64,000 bases of DNA from Halomonas salipaludis (GTDB lineage Bacteria; Pseudomonadota; Gammaproteobacteria; Pseudomonadales; Halomonadaceae). The notes under the pieces are model-generated. The model saw only the letters and a program-made list of their open reading frames with translations. It was not told the origin of the DNA and did no database searches. A program made the position numbers and the translations under genes. The stretch covers positions 424,401 to 488,400 of the forward strand of contig NZ_NSKB01000006.1 of the NCBI RefSeq assembly GCF_002286975.1, written 5' to 3'. Position 1 is the first letter of the stretch. Each line of letters opens with the position of its first letter. Of the stretch, positions 8,840 to 17,051 are shown piece by piece.

Positions 8840-11466
8840 GCGGAGGGGGCGTGCTGTCGACGCCAGTCGGCGAGGCGGGCCATGGCCGCATAGAGGTCGT
8901 CCAGCAGCGGCGCCACGCCGTTCAGACCGCGGCTGCGCAGGCGCGTCTCGAGGGTTTCGGCGAGCAGCGCCAGCTGCGGCACACCGCAGTAGCGGCAGGC
9001 GCCGTTGAGGGCGTGGATGGCATCCAGGAAGGCCTCTTCGTCGCCGGCTTGCCAGGCACTACGCAGGGCGGCTTCGCTGGCGTCGAGGCTGTCGACCAGT
9101 AGCAGCAGGGTGTCCCAGGCGAGCGCCTCGCGTCCGGCGGCCAGCTGGGTACCGAGGGGCAGGTCGACCACCGCCAGCTCGTCCTGGTCCGCCGGCGGTA
9201 TTGCTTCGGCGTGGTGCTCGGCGATGGTCAGTCGGCGCTTGAGCAGGTCGAGCAGCGCAGCATGATCGACCGGTTTGATCAGCACCTCCTGCAGGCCACT
9301 GCTCAGCAGCCGCTGGCGCTCTTCCTGCATGGCATGGGCGGTGACCGCAATCACCGGGCACTGCCGCCAGCGCTCGTCGAGGTGCCGCAGTGCCTGGGTG
9401 GTGGCAATGCCGTCCATGCCCGGCAGGCGAATATCCATCAGCACCATATCGAAGTGCTGGCCCTGCGCCAGCGCCAGCGCTTCCTCGCCGCTGGCGGCCA
9501 ACTGGGCGTCGAGCCCGAGATCCTCGAGCATGGCTTCCAGCAGCAAGCGGTTGGCGCTGTTGTCATCGACCACCAGCAGCTGTGACGGGCACGGTTCGGG
9601 AGCCGGCGCGGGCAGTGCCTGGGGCGTGATCAGGCGCTCGATGCTAGATGCCAGCACCCGGCGTGACAGCGGCCGACTGAGCAGCTCGCCGCCATGCGGC
9701 AGGTGCAGGTCGGGAAGTTCCAGCGGGCCGGCCTGGACCAGCAGGATGCACGGGCAGTGGCAAGCGTTGAGGCAGGCCTGCCAGCTTGCCAGGCGCGCCG
9801 GCACCAGATCCTCGTGGGCCAGCCCGGCAATCAGCAGGTCGGGTGCACTGTCGGCATCCAGCGTGACCAGCTCGGCGCCCCACTGCTCGAGCAGGTGGGC
9901 GAGAGCATGGCGGGTCGCCGGATGGGGCTCGTCGAAGGCGACGCGCAGGCCGCCGAGGGCCAGCTCCGGGGGCCGGGGGGCGAGCCGCTGGGCCTCGAGC
10001 GGCAGCGTAAAGGTGAAGGTCGAGCCGTGGCCAAGTTCGCTCTCGACGCCGATCTCGCCGCCCATCTGTTCGACCAGCTGGCGGCTGATCATCAAGCCCA
10101 GGCCGGTGCCGCCATAGTGCCGGCTGTCGCTGGCGCTGGCCTGGCTGAAGGCCTGGAACAGTCGCTGGCAGGCGCTCTCGCTGAGGCCGATGCCGGTATC
10201 GCTAACACTGATCCTGAGGGTCACCCGCTGGTTGTCGCTGTCGTCGAGCATCACCCTGACGATCACCTCGCCGCGCTGGGTGAACTTGATGGCGTTGTGG
10301 ACCAGGTTGGTGAGCACCTGTTTGATGCGCAGCGGGTCGCCCTGCAGCTGTTCGGGCACGTCGTCGTAGACCAGCCCCAGCAGGTGCAACTGCTTGTGGT
10401 GAGCCTGGGGGCCCTGCAGGCCGAGCACCTCGTCGACCAACGCCTGGGCATCGAGGTTGACGCACTCGAGCTCCATCTTGCCGGCCTCGAGCTTGGAGAA
10501 ATCGAGGATGTCGTTGATCAGTGCCAGCAGGCTATCCGAGGCCTTGCTGACGTGGTCGAGCCACTCGCGCTGGCGCGTGTCGAGGGGGGAGCGCGACAGC
10601 AACTGGCAGAAGCCGATGATGCCGTTGAGCGGGGTGCGGATCTCATGGCTCATGTTGGCCAGGAACTCCGACTTGATGCGATTGGCCTCGAGCGCCCGGC
10701 GGTGGGCCATATCGAGCTCGATGTTTTGAATCTCGATGGTCTCCATTGACTCCTGCAGATCGCGGGTGGTCTGGTCGATGTGCCGCTGCATGTCCTCGTG
10801 GGCGTTCTCGAGATGATCGGAGAGGGTGTTGACGCTGGCGGCCAACCGCCCCAGCTCGGGCGGGCCCTGGCGAGCCAGGCGCAGCTGGTAGTCACCGGCA
10901 TTGAGGCGTCGCAGCAGTTCCTGCAGCTCCTCGATGGGGCGGTCGATGCGGCGATAGACGATATAGGTGAGCAGGAACAGCAGCAGTCCCGAGACCAGCC
11001 ACACCAGTGCCGCCGCCGTCAGGTGGCGGTAGAAGGCGAGCGTCAGCGCGGTGGTGTCGACGCTGACATCCAGGTAGTAGTCTTCGCTTGCGTGCTCGAG
11101 GGGCAACACCAGCCGCCAGTCGCCGTCGCGCTCACCCAGCGGCGGGGCCGCGGCATAGTCGTCGAGCACCGGCTGCTGTTGCCCCAGCTCGAGGGTGGCG
11201 ACACCGCCACCCTCGCGCAGGCTGACGGCGCGCACCTCGGGAATGTCCTGCAGGCGCTGGAGGAGGTTGGGCAGCCAGGTGTGATGGTGGTCGAGCAGGG
11301 CGTGTTCGAGGGAGGGGCGCAGCAGTTCGGCACTACCCAGGGTGCGCTGCTCCAGCGCCGCGCGGCGTATCTGGCTATCGTGCAGCAGGGCGAGCAGGGT
11401 CAGGGTCAGCATCAGTGCCAGCGGCACGACGACCGCCAACAACAGCAGTCGGGTTCTGATCGGCAT
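8779..11466 (-). CDS. barA: Hybrid sensor histidine kinase BarA/GacS
   Basis: This is the membrane sensor of the Gac/Rsm (BarA-UvrY) global regulatory system. From the ATG at 11466 it has a membrane helix (about 7-26), a periplasmic sensor region and a second helix near 160-180. HAMP follows, then HisKA with SHEIRTPLNGIIGF and the ATPase boxes NLVHNAIKFT, DTGIGL and GGTGLGL. After a degenerate pseudo-receiver comes a true receiver with MDIRLPGMDGI and a C-terminal Hpt domain whose His lies in DAIHALNGACRYCG. An upstream TTG at 11487 is possible but less likely. The last 20 residues are low-complexity Ser/Thr and lie antisense to acpS, suggesting that the stop codon has drifted. Confidence 0.93.
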   Translation of the reverse strand: MPIRTRLLLLAVVVPLALMLTLTLLALLHDSQIRRAALEQRTLGSAELLRPSLEHALLDHHHTWLPNLLQRLQDIPEVRAVSLREGGGVATLELGQQQPVLDDYAAAPPLGERDGDWRLVLPLEHASEDYYLDVSVDTTALTLAFYRHLTAAALVWLVSGLLLFLLTYIVYRRIDRPIEELQELLRRLNAGDYQLRLARQGPPELGRLAASVNTLSDHLENAHEDMQRHIDQTTRDLQESMETIEIQNIELDMAHRRALEANRIKSEFLANMSHEIRTPLNGIIGFCQLLSRSPLDTRQREWLDHVSKASDSLLALINDILDFSKLEAGKMELECVNLDAQALVDEVLGLQGPQAHHKQLHLLGLVYDDVPEQLQGDPLRIKQVLTNLVHNAIKFTQRGEVIVRVMLDDSDNQRVTLRISVSDTGIGLSESACQRLFQAFSQASASDSRHYGGTGLGLMISRQLVEQMGGEIGVESELGHGSTFTFTLPLEAQRLAPRPPELALGGLRVAFDEPHPATRHALAHLLEQWGAELVTLDADSAPDLLIAGLAHEDLVPARLASWQACLNACHCPCILLVQAGPLELPDLHLPHGGELLSRPLSRRVLASSIERLITPQALPAPAPEPCPSQLLVVDDNSANRLLLEAMLEDLGLDAQLAASGEEALALAQGQHFDMVLMDIRLPGMDGIATTQALRHLDERWRQCPVIAVTAHAMQEERQRLLSSGLQEVLIKPVDHAALLDLLKRRLTIAEHHAEAIPPADQDELAVVDLPLGTQLAAGREALAWDTLLLLVDSLDASEAALRSAWQAGDEEAFLDAIHALNGACRYCGVPQLALLAETLETRLRSRGLNGVAPLLDDLYAAMARLADWRRQHAPSAQPSSTTKASASPSSSDSDR

Positions 11467-11498
11467 GGCCTTGGATCCGCGCGGCAATCGGTGCCGGC

Positions 11499-11553
11499 AT
11501 TATGCCACACCATGGGGCCATCCCTGTCACCCACCGACGGGCATGGATATAAT
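11499..11553. promoter_or_regulatory. Back-to-back barA and cysM promoters
   Basis: On the plus strand CTGTCA (11524-11529), an 18-base spacer and a perfect TATAAT (11548-11553) point to cysM. On the minus strand TGACAG, the complement of the same -35 bases, lies 19 bases from CATAAT (complement of 11499-11504) and points to barA. The two promoters would share one -35 region and compete for polymerase. No transcript data are available here. Confidence 0.55.
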
Positions 11554-11584
11554 CGACATATACCCGTTGAGAAGGACGCTTCGC

Positions 11585-12481
11585 ATGCACTTCCCCACGC
11601 TCGAGGATGTGGTCGGCAACACGCCCCTGGTGCGCCTGAAACGCATTGCCGCAGGCCGCAACAATACCTTGCTGGCCAAGCTCGAAGGCAACAACCCGGC
11701 CGGCTCGGTGAAGGATCGCCCGGCGTTGTCGATGATTCAGCAGGCCGAGGCCCGCGGTGAGATTCATCCCGGCGACACCCTGGTCGAGGCGACATCGGGC
11801 AATACCGGCATTGCCCTGGCCATGGCCGCGGCGATCAAGGGCTACGGCATGACCCTGATCATGCCCGAAAGCGCCTCCAGCGAGCGTAAGCAGGCCATGG
11901 CAGCGTTCGGTGCCAAGCTGATCACGGTGTCGAAGGACGCCGGCATGGAAGGCGCCCGCGACCTCGCCGACACCATGATCGCCCGTGGCGAGGGCAAGGC
12001 GCTGGACCAGTTCGCCAACCCCGACAACCCCCTGGCGCACTTTCGTACCACCGGGCCGGAGCTGTGGCAGCAGACCCAGGGCAGCATTACCCACTTCGTC
12101 AGCTCGATGGGCACCACCGGCACCATCATGGGCGTCTCCGAGTACCTCAAGCAGCAGAATCCGGCGGTGCAGATCGTTGGCCTGCAGCCCGAGGATGGTG
12201 CCAGCATCGCCGGGATTCGCCGTTGGCCGGAGGCCTACCTGCCGCGCATCTTCGATGCCAGTCGGGTCGACCGGGTGCTGGACATCGGCCAGCATGAAGC
12301 CGAGGAGCACATGCGCCGCCTGGCTCGCGAGGAGGGTATCCTGGCCGGGGTCTCGTCGGGTGGCGCGCTGGCCGGCGCACTGCGCATCGCCGAGCAGGTC
12401 GAGAACGCGGTGATCGTGTTCATCGTCTGCGACCGCGGCGATCGCTACCTGTCCACCGGCCTCTACGCGCCGGAGGCCTGA
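11585..12481 (+). CDS. cysM: Cysteine synthase B (CysM)
   Basis: CysM is a PLP-dependent O-acetylserine sulfhydrylase that can use thiosulfate as well as sulfide. The 298-residue protein begins MHFPTLEDVVGNTPLVRL. The PLP lysine lies in NNPAGSVKDRPAL, the substrate loop is EATSGNTGIALA and the phosphate-binding loop is SSMGTTGTIMG. The LVRLKRIA start and lack of the CysK C-terminus favour CysM over CysK. GAAGGA precedes the ATG. The stop overlaps the rlmD start by one base. The cysM-rlmD-relA-mazG order matches Pseudomonas. Confidence 0.95.
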   Translation: MHFPTLEDVVGNTPLVRLKRIAAGRNNTLLAKLEGNNPAGSVKDRPALSMIQQAEARGEIHPGDTLVEATSGNTGIALAMAAAIKGYGMTLIMPESASSERKQAMAAFGAKLITVSKDAGMEGARDLADTMIARGEGKALDQFANPDNPLAHFRTTGPELWQQTQGSITHFVSSMGTTGTIMGVSEYLKQQNPAVQIVGLQPEDGASIAGIRRWPEAYLPRIFDASRVDRVLDIGQHEAEEHMRRLAREEGILAGVSSGGALAGALRIAEQVENAVIVFIVCDRGDRYLSTGLYAPEA

Positions 12482-13872
12482 TGGCGATGCTCGGCAAGCG
12501 CCGCCGTGGGCGTCCGGCCTCGGGCACATCGGGACTGCGCCAGCGCGACCCGGCGCCGGGTCGCGACATCAGCGCCGCCGATGACAGCCTGGTGATCGAG
12601 CGCCTGGCCCACGACGGCCGCGGCGTGGCCCATCGCGCCAATGGCAAGGCAGTCTTCGTCGACCGCGCGCTGCCCGGTGAGCGGCTCATGGCAGCGGTAC
12701 ATCGCCAGCGCAAGCGCTATGACGAAGCCCATGTGCGTGAGCTGCTCGAGGCCTCCCCTCGACGCGTTGCGCCGGCCTGCCCACACTTCGGCCAGTGCGG
12801 CGGCTGCGACCTGCAGCACCTCGATCAAGCCGGGCAGCGCCAGCACAAGCTGGCGGTGCTCGGTGAGCACCTGGCGCGTGAGGGGCTGACCCTGCCGGCG
12901 GATCCCGCGGTACTCGCCGCGCACGGCCACGGCTATCGACGGCGGGCACGACTCGGTGTCAAGGTCGACGCCCAGGGCGCGATCCATCTAGGTTTTCGCA
13001 CCAAGGGTAGCCACCACCTGCTCGATATCGAGCAGTGCACCATTCTGGTACCGCGGCTGGCGGCGCTACTGGCACCGCTGCACCGCCAACTGGCGGCCCT
13101 GGAGGCGCCGCGCCATGTCGGACACATCGAGCTCATCGACAGCGACGCGGGCGCCACCCTGGTAGTGCGTCAGCTGCGCGAGCAGGCTGGCGACCGCGTG
13201 CGCTGGCAGGCCTTTGCCGACGGCCAGGGCGTCAGCCTGGCGTGGTGGCTGGGGCGCGACGAGGCGCAGCTGGAGTGGCTAAGCCCAGCGCCCGATCTGC
13301 ACTATTGTGTCACTGCCGATGGGCGCAGCCTGACGTTCGGCTTCGCGCCCGGCGACTTCGTGCAGGTCAATGCCACGGTCAACCAGCAACTGATCGATAC
13401 CGCGCTGGCATGGCTCGCGCCCGATGCTGCGGCACGTATCCTCGACCTCTACGCGGGGGTGGGTAACCTGAGCCTGGCGCTGGCCGGCCGCGGCGGCGAG
13501 GTGCTAGGCGTGGAGGGCAACCCAGCGATGGTCGAACGCCTCGCCGCCAACGCCCGGCGCAATGACCTGGTGAATGTCGAGGCGCGCCAGGCCGACCTCG
13601 CCCAGCCCGCCGCGGTACGCGAGGTGCTGGCCTGGGCGCCGAGCCTGGTACTGCTCGACCCGCCCCGCGAGGGCGCCGAGGCGGCCTGTACGCAGCTGGC
13701 GGCAAGCGCGGTGCCTCAGGTGCTGTATATCGCCTGCGACCCGGCCACTCTGGCGCGGGATGCGGCACGCCTTGTGCAAGGCGGTTATCGAATACGTCGC
13801 GCGGCCGTGGCCGACATGTTCGCGCAGACCGCTCATCTGGAAGCCATGCTGCTGTTCGAACGCGGCGGATGA
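12481..13872 (+). CDS. rlmD: 23S rRNA (uracil-1939-C5) methyltransferase RlmD
   Basis: RlmD (RumA) methylates U1939 of 23S rRNA. The 463-residue protein has an N-terminal basic tail and a TRAM domain around residues 38-92. The iron-sulfur cysteines are in CPHFGQCGGCDLQH. The methyltransferase domain has DLYAGVGNLSLAL for SAM binding, the LLDPPREGAE motif and the catalytic cysteine in YIACDPATLARD. It is translationally linked to cysM through a one-base overlap. Confidence 0.95.
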   Translation: MAMLGKRRRGRPASGTSGLRQRDPAPGRDISAADDSLVIERLAHDGRGVAHRANGKAVFVDRALPGERLMAAVHRQRKRYDEAHVRELLEASPRRVAPACPHFGQCGGCDLQHLDQAGQRQHKLAVLGEHLAREGLTLPADPAVLAAHGHGYRRRARLGVKVDAQGAIHLGFRTKGSHHLLDIEQCTILVPRLAALLAPLHRQLAALEAPRHVGHIELIDSDAGATLVVRQLREQAGDRVRWQAFADGQGVSLAWWLGRDEAQLEWLSPAPDLHYCVTADGRSLTFGFAPGDFVQVNATVNQQLIDTALAWLAPDAAARILDLYAGVGNLSLALAGRGGEVLGVEGNPAMVERLAANARRNDLVNVEARQADLAQPAAVREVLAWAPSLVLLDPPREGAEAACTQLAASAVPQVLYIACDPATLARDAARLVQGGYRIRRAAVADMFAQTAHLEAMLLFERGG

Positions 13873-13899
13873 GCCACCCAACGAGAGGAACGCAACCCC

Positions 13900-16179
13900 A
13901 TGGTTAAGGTGCGTGAAGACCAGCCGCTGACCGCCGACGGGGCGGTCAACATACAACAATGGCTGGCACGCCTGCAGGAGGACGTCACTCTGCGTGACGA
14001 AGGCGAGATGCGTGAGGCCTGCGAGCTCGCCGATCATCTGGCCAGGCACGCCGAACGTCCGCACAAGGCGTGGCTGGCCGACGGCTCGAGCTTTCGCATG
14101 GGCCTGGAGATGGCCGATATTCTCGGCGAGCTCAAGCTCGACCAGGAAACGCTGGAAGCGGCAGTGCTATATCGCGCGGTGCGCGAGGGGCTGCTCAGCA
14201 TCGAGGCGGTGGCCAAGCGCTTCGGCGGCGAGGTGGCCGGGCTGATCGACGGCGTGCTGCAGATGGCGGCGATCAGCCACCAGACGCCGAGCCACGGCAT
14301 GACCCAGCACGACCAGCAGGACAACCTGCGCAAGATGCTGGTGACCATGATCGACGACGTGCGCGTGGCGCTGATCAAGATCGCCGAGCGCACCTGCGCG
14401 CTGCGCCAGGTCAAGGACGCCACCCGCGACAAGCGCCTGCGGGTGGCCCGTGAGGTGTTCGACATCTACGCGCCGCTGGCCCACCGGCTGGGCATCGGCC
14501 ATCTCAAGTGGGAGCTCGAGGACCTCTCCTTCCGCTACCTGCACGAGGACGACTACAAGTCGATCGCCAAGCAGCTGGCCGAGAAGCGCCTCGACCGCGA
14601 CCGCTATATCCACGAGGTGGTCGAGACCCTCGAGGGGCTGCTCGAGGCCCAGGGCATTTCGCGCAGCCAGGTCGACGGCCGCGCCAAGCACATCTATTCG
14701 ATCTGGCGCAAGATGAAGCGCAAGCGCATCGATTTCTCGCAGGTCTATGACGTGCGCGCGGTGCGTATTCTGGTGCCCGAGGTGGCCGACTGCTACACCG
14801 CGCTGGGTATCGTCCACTCGCGCTGGCACCATGTGCCCAACGAGTTCGACGACTATATCGCCAACCCCAAGAAGAACGGCTACCAGTCGCTGCACACCGC
14901 GGTGTTGGGACCCGAGAACAAGGTGTTGGAGATCCAGATTCGCACCTTCGCCATGCACGAGGAGGCTGAGCTCGGCGTGTGTGCCCACTGGCGCTACAAG
15001 GGCCACGACACCAACGCCAAGAGCCGCAGCTACGAAGAGAAGATCGCCTGGCTGCGTCAGGTGCTCGAGTGGCAGGACGAGGTCGGCGACTTTGGCGACC
15101 TGCGCGAGGGGCTCAACAGCGACGTGGCCCCGGACCGCATCTATGTGTTCACCCCCGACGGCCACGTCATCGACCTGCCCAAGGTCGCCACGCCCATCGA
15201 CTTCGCCTACCGCGTGCATACCGAGATCGGCCACCGCTGTCGTGGCGCCAAGGTCAATGGGCGCATCGTGCCGCTCACCTACAAGCTCAAGACCGGCCAG
15301 CAGGTCGAGATCCTCACCGCCACCAAGGGCGGCCCGAGTCGCGACTGGATCAACCCCTCGCTGGGCTTCGTGCGCACCTCACGGGCGCGGGCCAAGATCC
15401 AGGCCTGGTTCAAGCAGCAGGCGCGCAGCCAGAACCTCGAAGAAGGCAAGGCGCTGTTCGACAAGGAGATGAAGCGCCTCGACGTCGAGGACATGGATCT
15501 CCTCACCCTGGCGCGCAAGGTCAACTACACCAGCGTCGAGGACATGTACGCCGCCCTTGGCGCCGGCGACCTGCGCATCGGCCAGGTGCTGCATCAGGCC
15601 CAGCAGCTGTTCGGCGAGTCGGATGACCAGGAGCAGCTCGATCGGTTGTTGGCCAAGCCACGCCGCGGGCCGACCAAGGGCGACGGTGATGCGATCACCG
15701 TGCTCGGGGTCGGCAACCTCAAGACCAGCATGGCCAACTGCTGCCACCCGGTGCCCGGCGAGGCGATCGTCGGTTTCATCACCCAGGGGCGCGGGGTCAC
15801 CGTGCACCGCCAGGACTGCCCCAATATCCTGCAGCTGCGCCTCGACGAGCCGCAGCGGGTGATCGAGGTGGAGTGGGGCGAGCGCTCGCGTACGCAATAC
15901 CCGGTGGACATCGAGATCGAGGCCTGGGATCGCTCCGGGCTGCTGCGCGACGTCACCGGGGTGCTCAGCAACGACCGCGTCAACGTGCTGTCGGTCAACA
16001 CTCTGACCAACCAGGACGACGGCATCGCGCGGATGTCGATTACCGTCGAGGTCGACGGCCTGGAAACTCTGGGGCGGCTGTTCTCGCGCATTCAGCAACT
16101 GCCCAACGTGATCGACGTCAAGCGCCTGCGCAGCGGCGCCAAACCGCGCCACGGGCGCCAGCGGAGGCCCCAGTCATGA
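13900..16179 (+). CDS. relA: (p)ppGpp synthetase RelA
   Basis: RelA is the ribosome-associated alarmone synthetase of the stringent response. In the 759-residue protein the N-terminal hydrolase-like region lacks the HD metal motif, as is normal for RelA. The synthetase domain has KHIYSIWRKMKRK and the EFDD motif that distinguishes RelA from SpoT, followed by KKNGYQSLHTAVLGP. TGS (RIYVFTPDGHVIDLP), helical and zinc-finger regions and a C-terminal ACT domain follow. Its TGA overlaps the mazG ATG by four bases. Confidence 0.96.
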   Translation: MVKVREDQPLTADGAVNIQQWLARLQEDVTLRDEGEMREACELADHLARHAERPHKAWLADGSSFRMGLEMADILGELKLDQETLEAAVLYRAVREGLLSIEAVAKRFGGEVAGLIDGVLQMAAISHQTPSHGMTQHDQQDNLRKMLVTMIDDVRVALIKIAERTCALRQVKDATRDKRLRVAREVFDIYAPLAHRLGIGHLKWELEDLSFRYLHEDDYKSIAKQLAEKRLDRDRYIHEVVETLEGLLEAQGISRSQVDGRAKHIYSIWRKMKRKRIDFSQVYDVRAVRILVPEVADCYTALGIVHSRWHHVPNEFDDYIANPKKNGYQSLHTAVLGPENKVLEIQIRTFAMHEEAELGVCAHWRYKGHDTNAKSRSYEEKIAWLRQVLEWQDEVGDFGDLREGLNSDVAPDRIYVFTPDGHVIDLPKVATPIDFAYRVHTEIGHRCRGAKVNGRIVPLTYKLKTGQQVEILTATKGGPSRDWINPSLGFVRTSRARAKIQAWFKQQARSQNLEEGKALFDKEMKRLDVEDMDLLTLARKVNYTSVEDMYAALGAGDLRIGQVLHQAQQLFGESDDQEQLDRLLAKPRRGPTKGDGDAITVLGVGNLKTSMANCCHPVPGEAIVGFITQGRGVTVHRQDCPNILQLRLDEPQRVIEVEWGERSRTQYPVDIEIEAWDRSGLLRDVTGVLSNDRVNVLSVNTLTNQDDGIARMSITVEVDGLETLGRLFSRIQQLPNVIDVKRLRSGAKPRHGRQRRPQS

Positions 16180-17051
16180 GCCAGTCACGCTATGATCTAG
16201 ACGACCTGCTGAGCCTGATGGCGGTACTGCGCGACCCGCAGCAGGGCTGTCCCTGGGACCTCCAGCAGGATTGGGACAGCATCGTCCCGCATACCCTCGA
16301 AGAGGCCTACGAGGTCGCCGATGCCATCGAGCGGCGCGCCTTCGACGAGCTGCCCGGCGAACTCGGTGACCTACTGTTCCAGGTGGTCTACTACGCCCGC
16401 TTTGGCGCCGAGGAGGGGCGTTTCGACTTCCACGACGTGGTGCATACCCTGACCGCCAAGATGCTGCATCGGCATCCCCACGTCTTCCCCGATGGCAGCC
16501 TGGCATCGCGGCGACCTCCCGGAGTAAGCGCCGAGCAGGTGCAGACCCGCCAGGTCAACAGCCGCTGGGAGTCGCTCAAGGCCGAGGAGCGCGCCGCCCG
16601 CGCCGATGGCGTGGCAGGCGGCTCGGTGCTCGACGACGTGCCGCGCACGCTGCCGGCGCTGTCGCGGGCCGCCAAGCTCTCCAAGCGCGCCGCGCGGGTC
16701 GGCTTCGACTGGCCCGACAGCCGCGGCGTGATCGACAAGATCCGCGAGGAGCTGGCCGAGGTCGAGGCGGCGCTTGACGCCGGCGACCGCGACCACGCCA
16801 CCGAAGAGGTCGGCGACCTGCTGTTTGCGGTGACCAATCTGGCGCGTACGCTGAAGGCCGACCCCGAGCAGTGCCTGCGCACCACCAATGCCAAGTTCGA
16901 GCGGCGCTTTCGCCACGTCGAGTCGGCCCTGGCCGCGCGCGGTCAGCAGCCGGCGTCGGTAACCCTCGACGAGATGGAGGCGCACTGGCAAGACGCCAAG
17001 CGCCGCGAAGCCACCCATGAATGCCACCAGGAGGGCGCTGCCCATGAGTGA
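16176..17051 (+). CDS. mazG: Nucleoside triphosphate pyrophosphohydrolase MazG
   Basis: MazG hydrolyses (d)NTPs to monophosphates and pyrophosphate and in E. coli counters toxin and ppGpp effects. The 291-residue protein has two MazG domains. The first includes CPWDLQQDWDSIVPHTLEEAYE and ELPGELGDLLFQVVYYAR. The second includes IREELAEVEAAL and EEVGDLLFAVTNLAR, with the EExxE and EVGDL metal-binding helices. The ATGA overlap with relA and the overlap with ppc suggest one operon. Confidence 0.95.
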   Translation: MSQSRYDLDDLLSLMAVLRDPQQGCPWDLQQDWDSIVPHTLEEAYEVADAIERRAFDELPGELGDLLFQVVYYARFGAEEGRFDFHDVVHTLTAKMLHRHPHVFPDGSLASRRPPGVSAEQVQTRQVNSRWESLKAEERAARADGVAGGSVLDDVPRTLPALSRAAKLSKRAARVGFDWPDSRGVIDKIREELAEVEAALDAGDRDHATEEVGDLLFAVTNLARTLKADPEQCLRTTNAKFERRFRHVESALAARGQQPASVTLDEMEAHWQDAKRREATHECHQEGAAHE

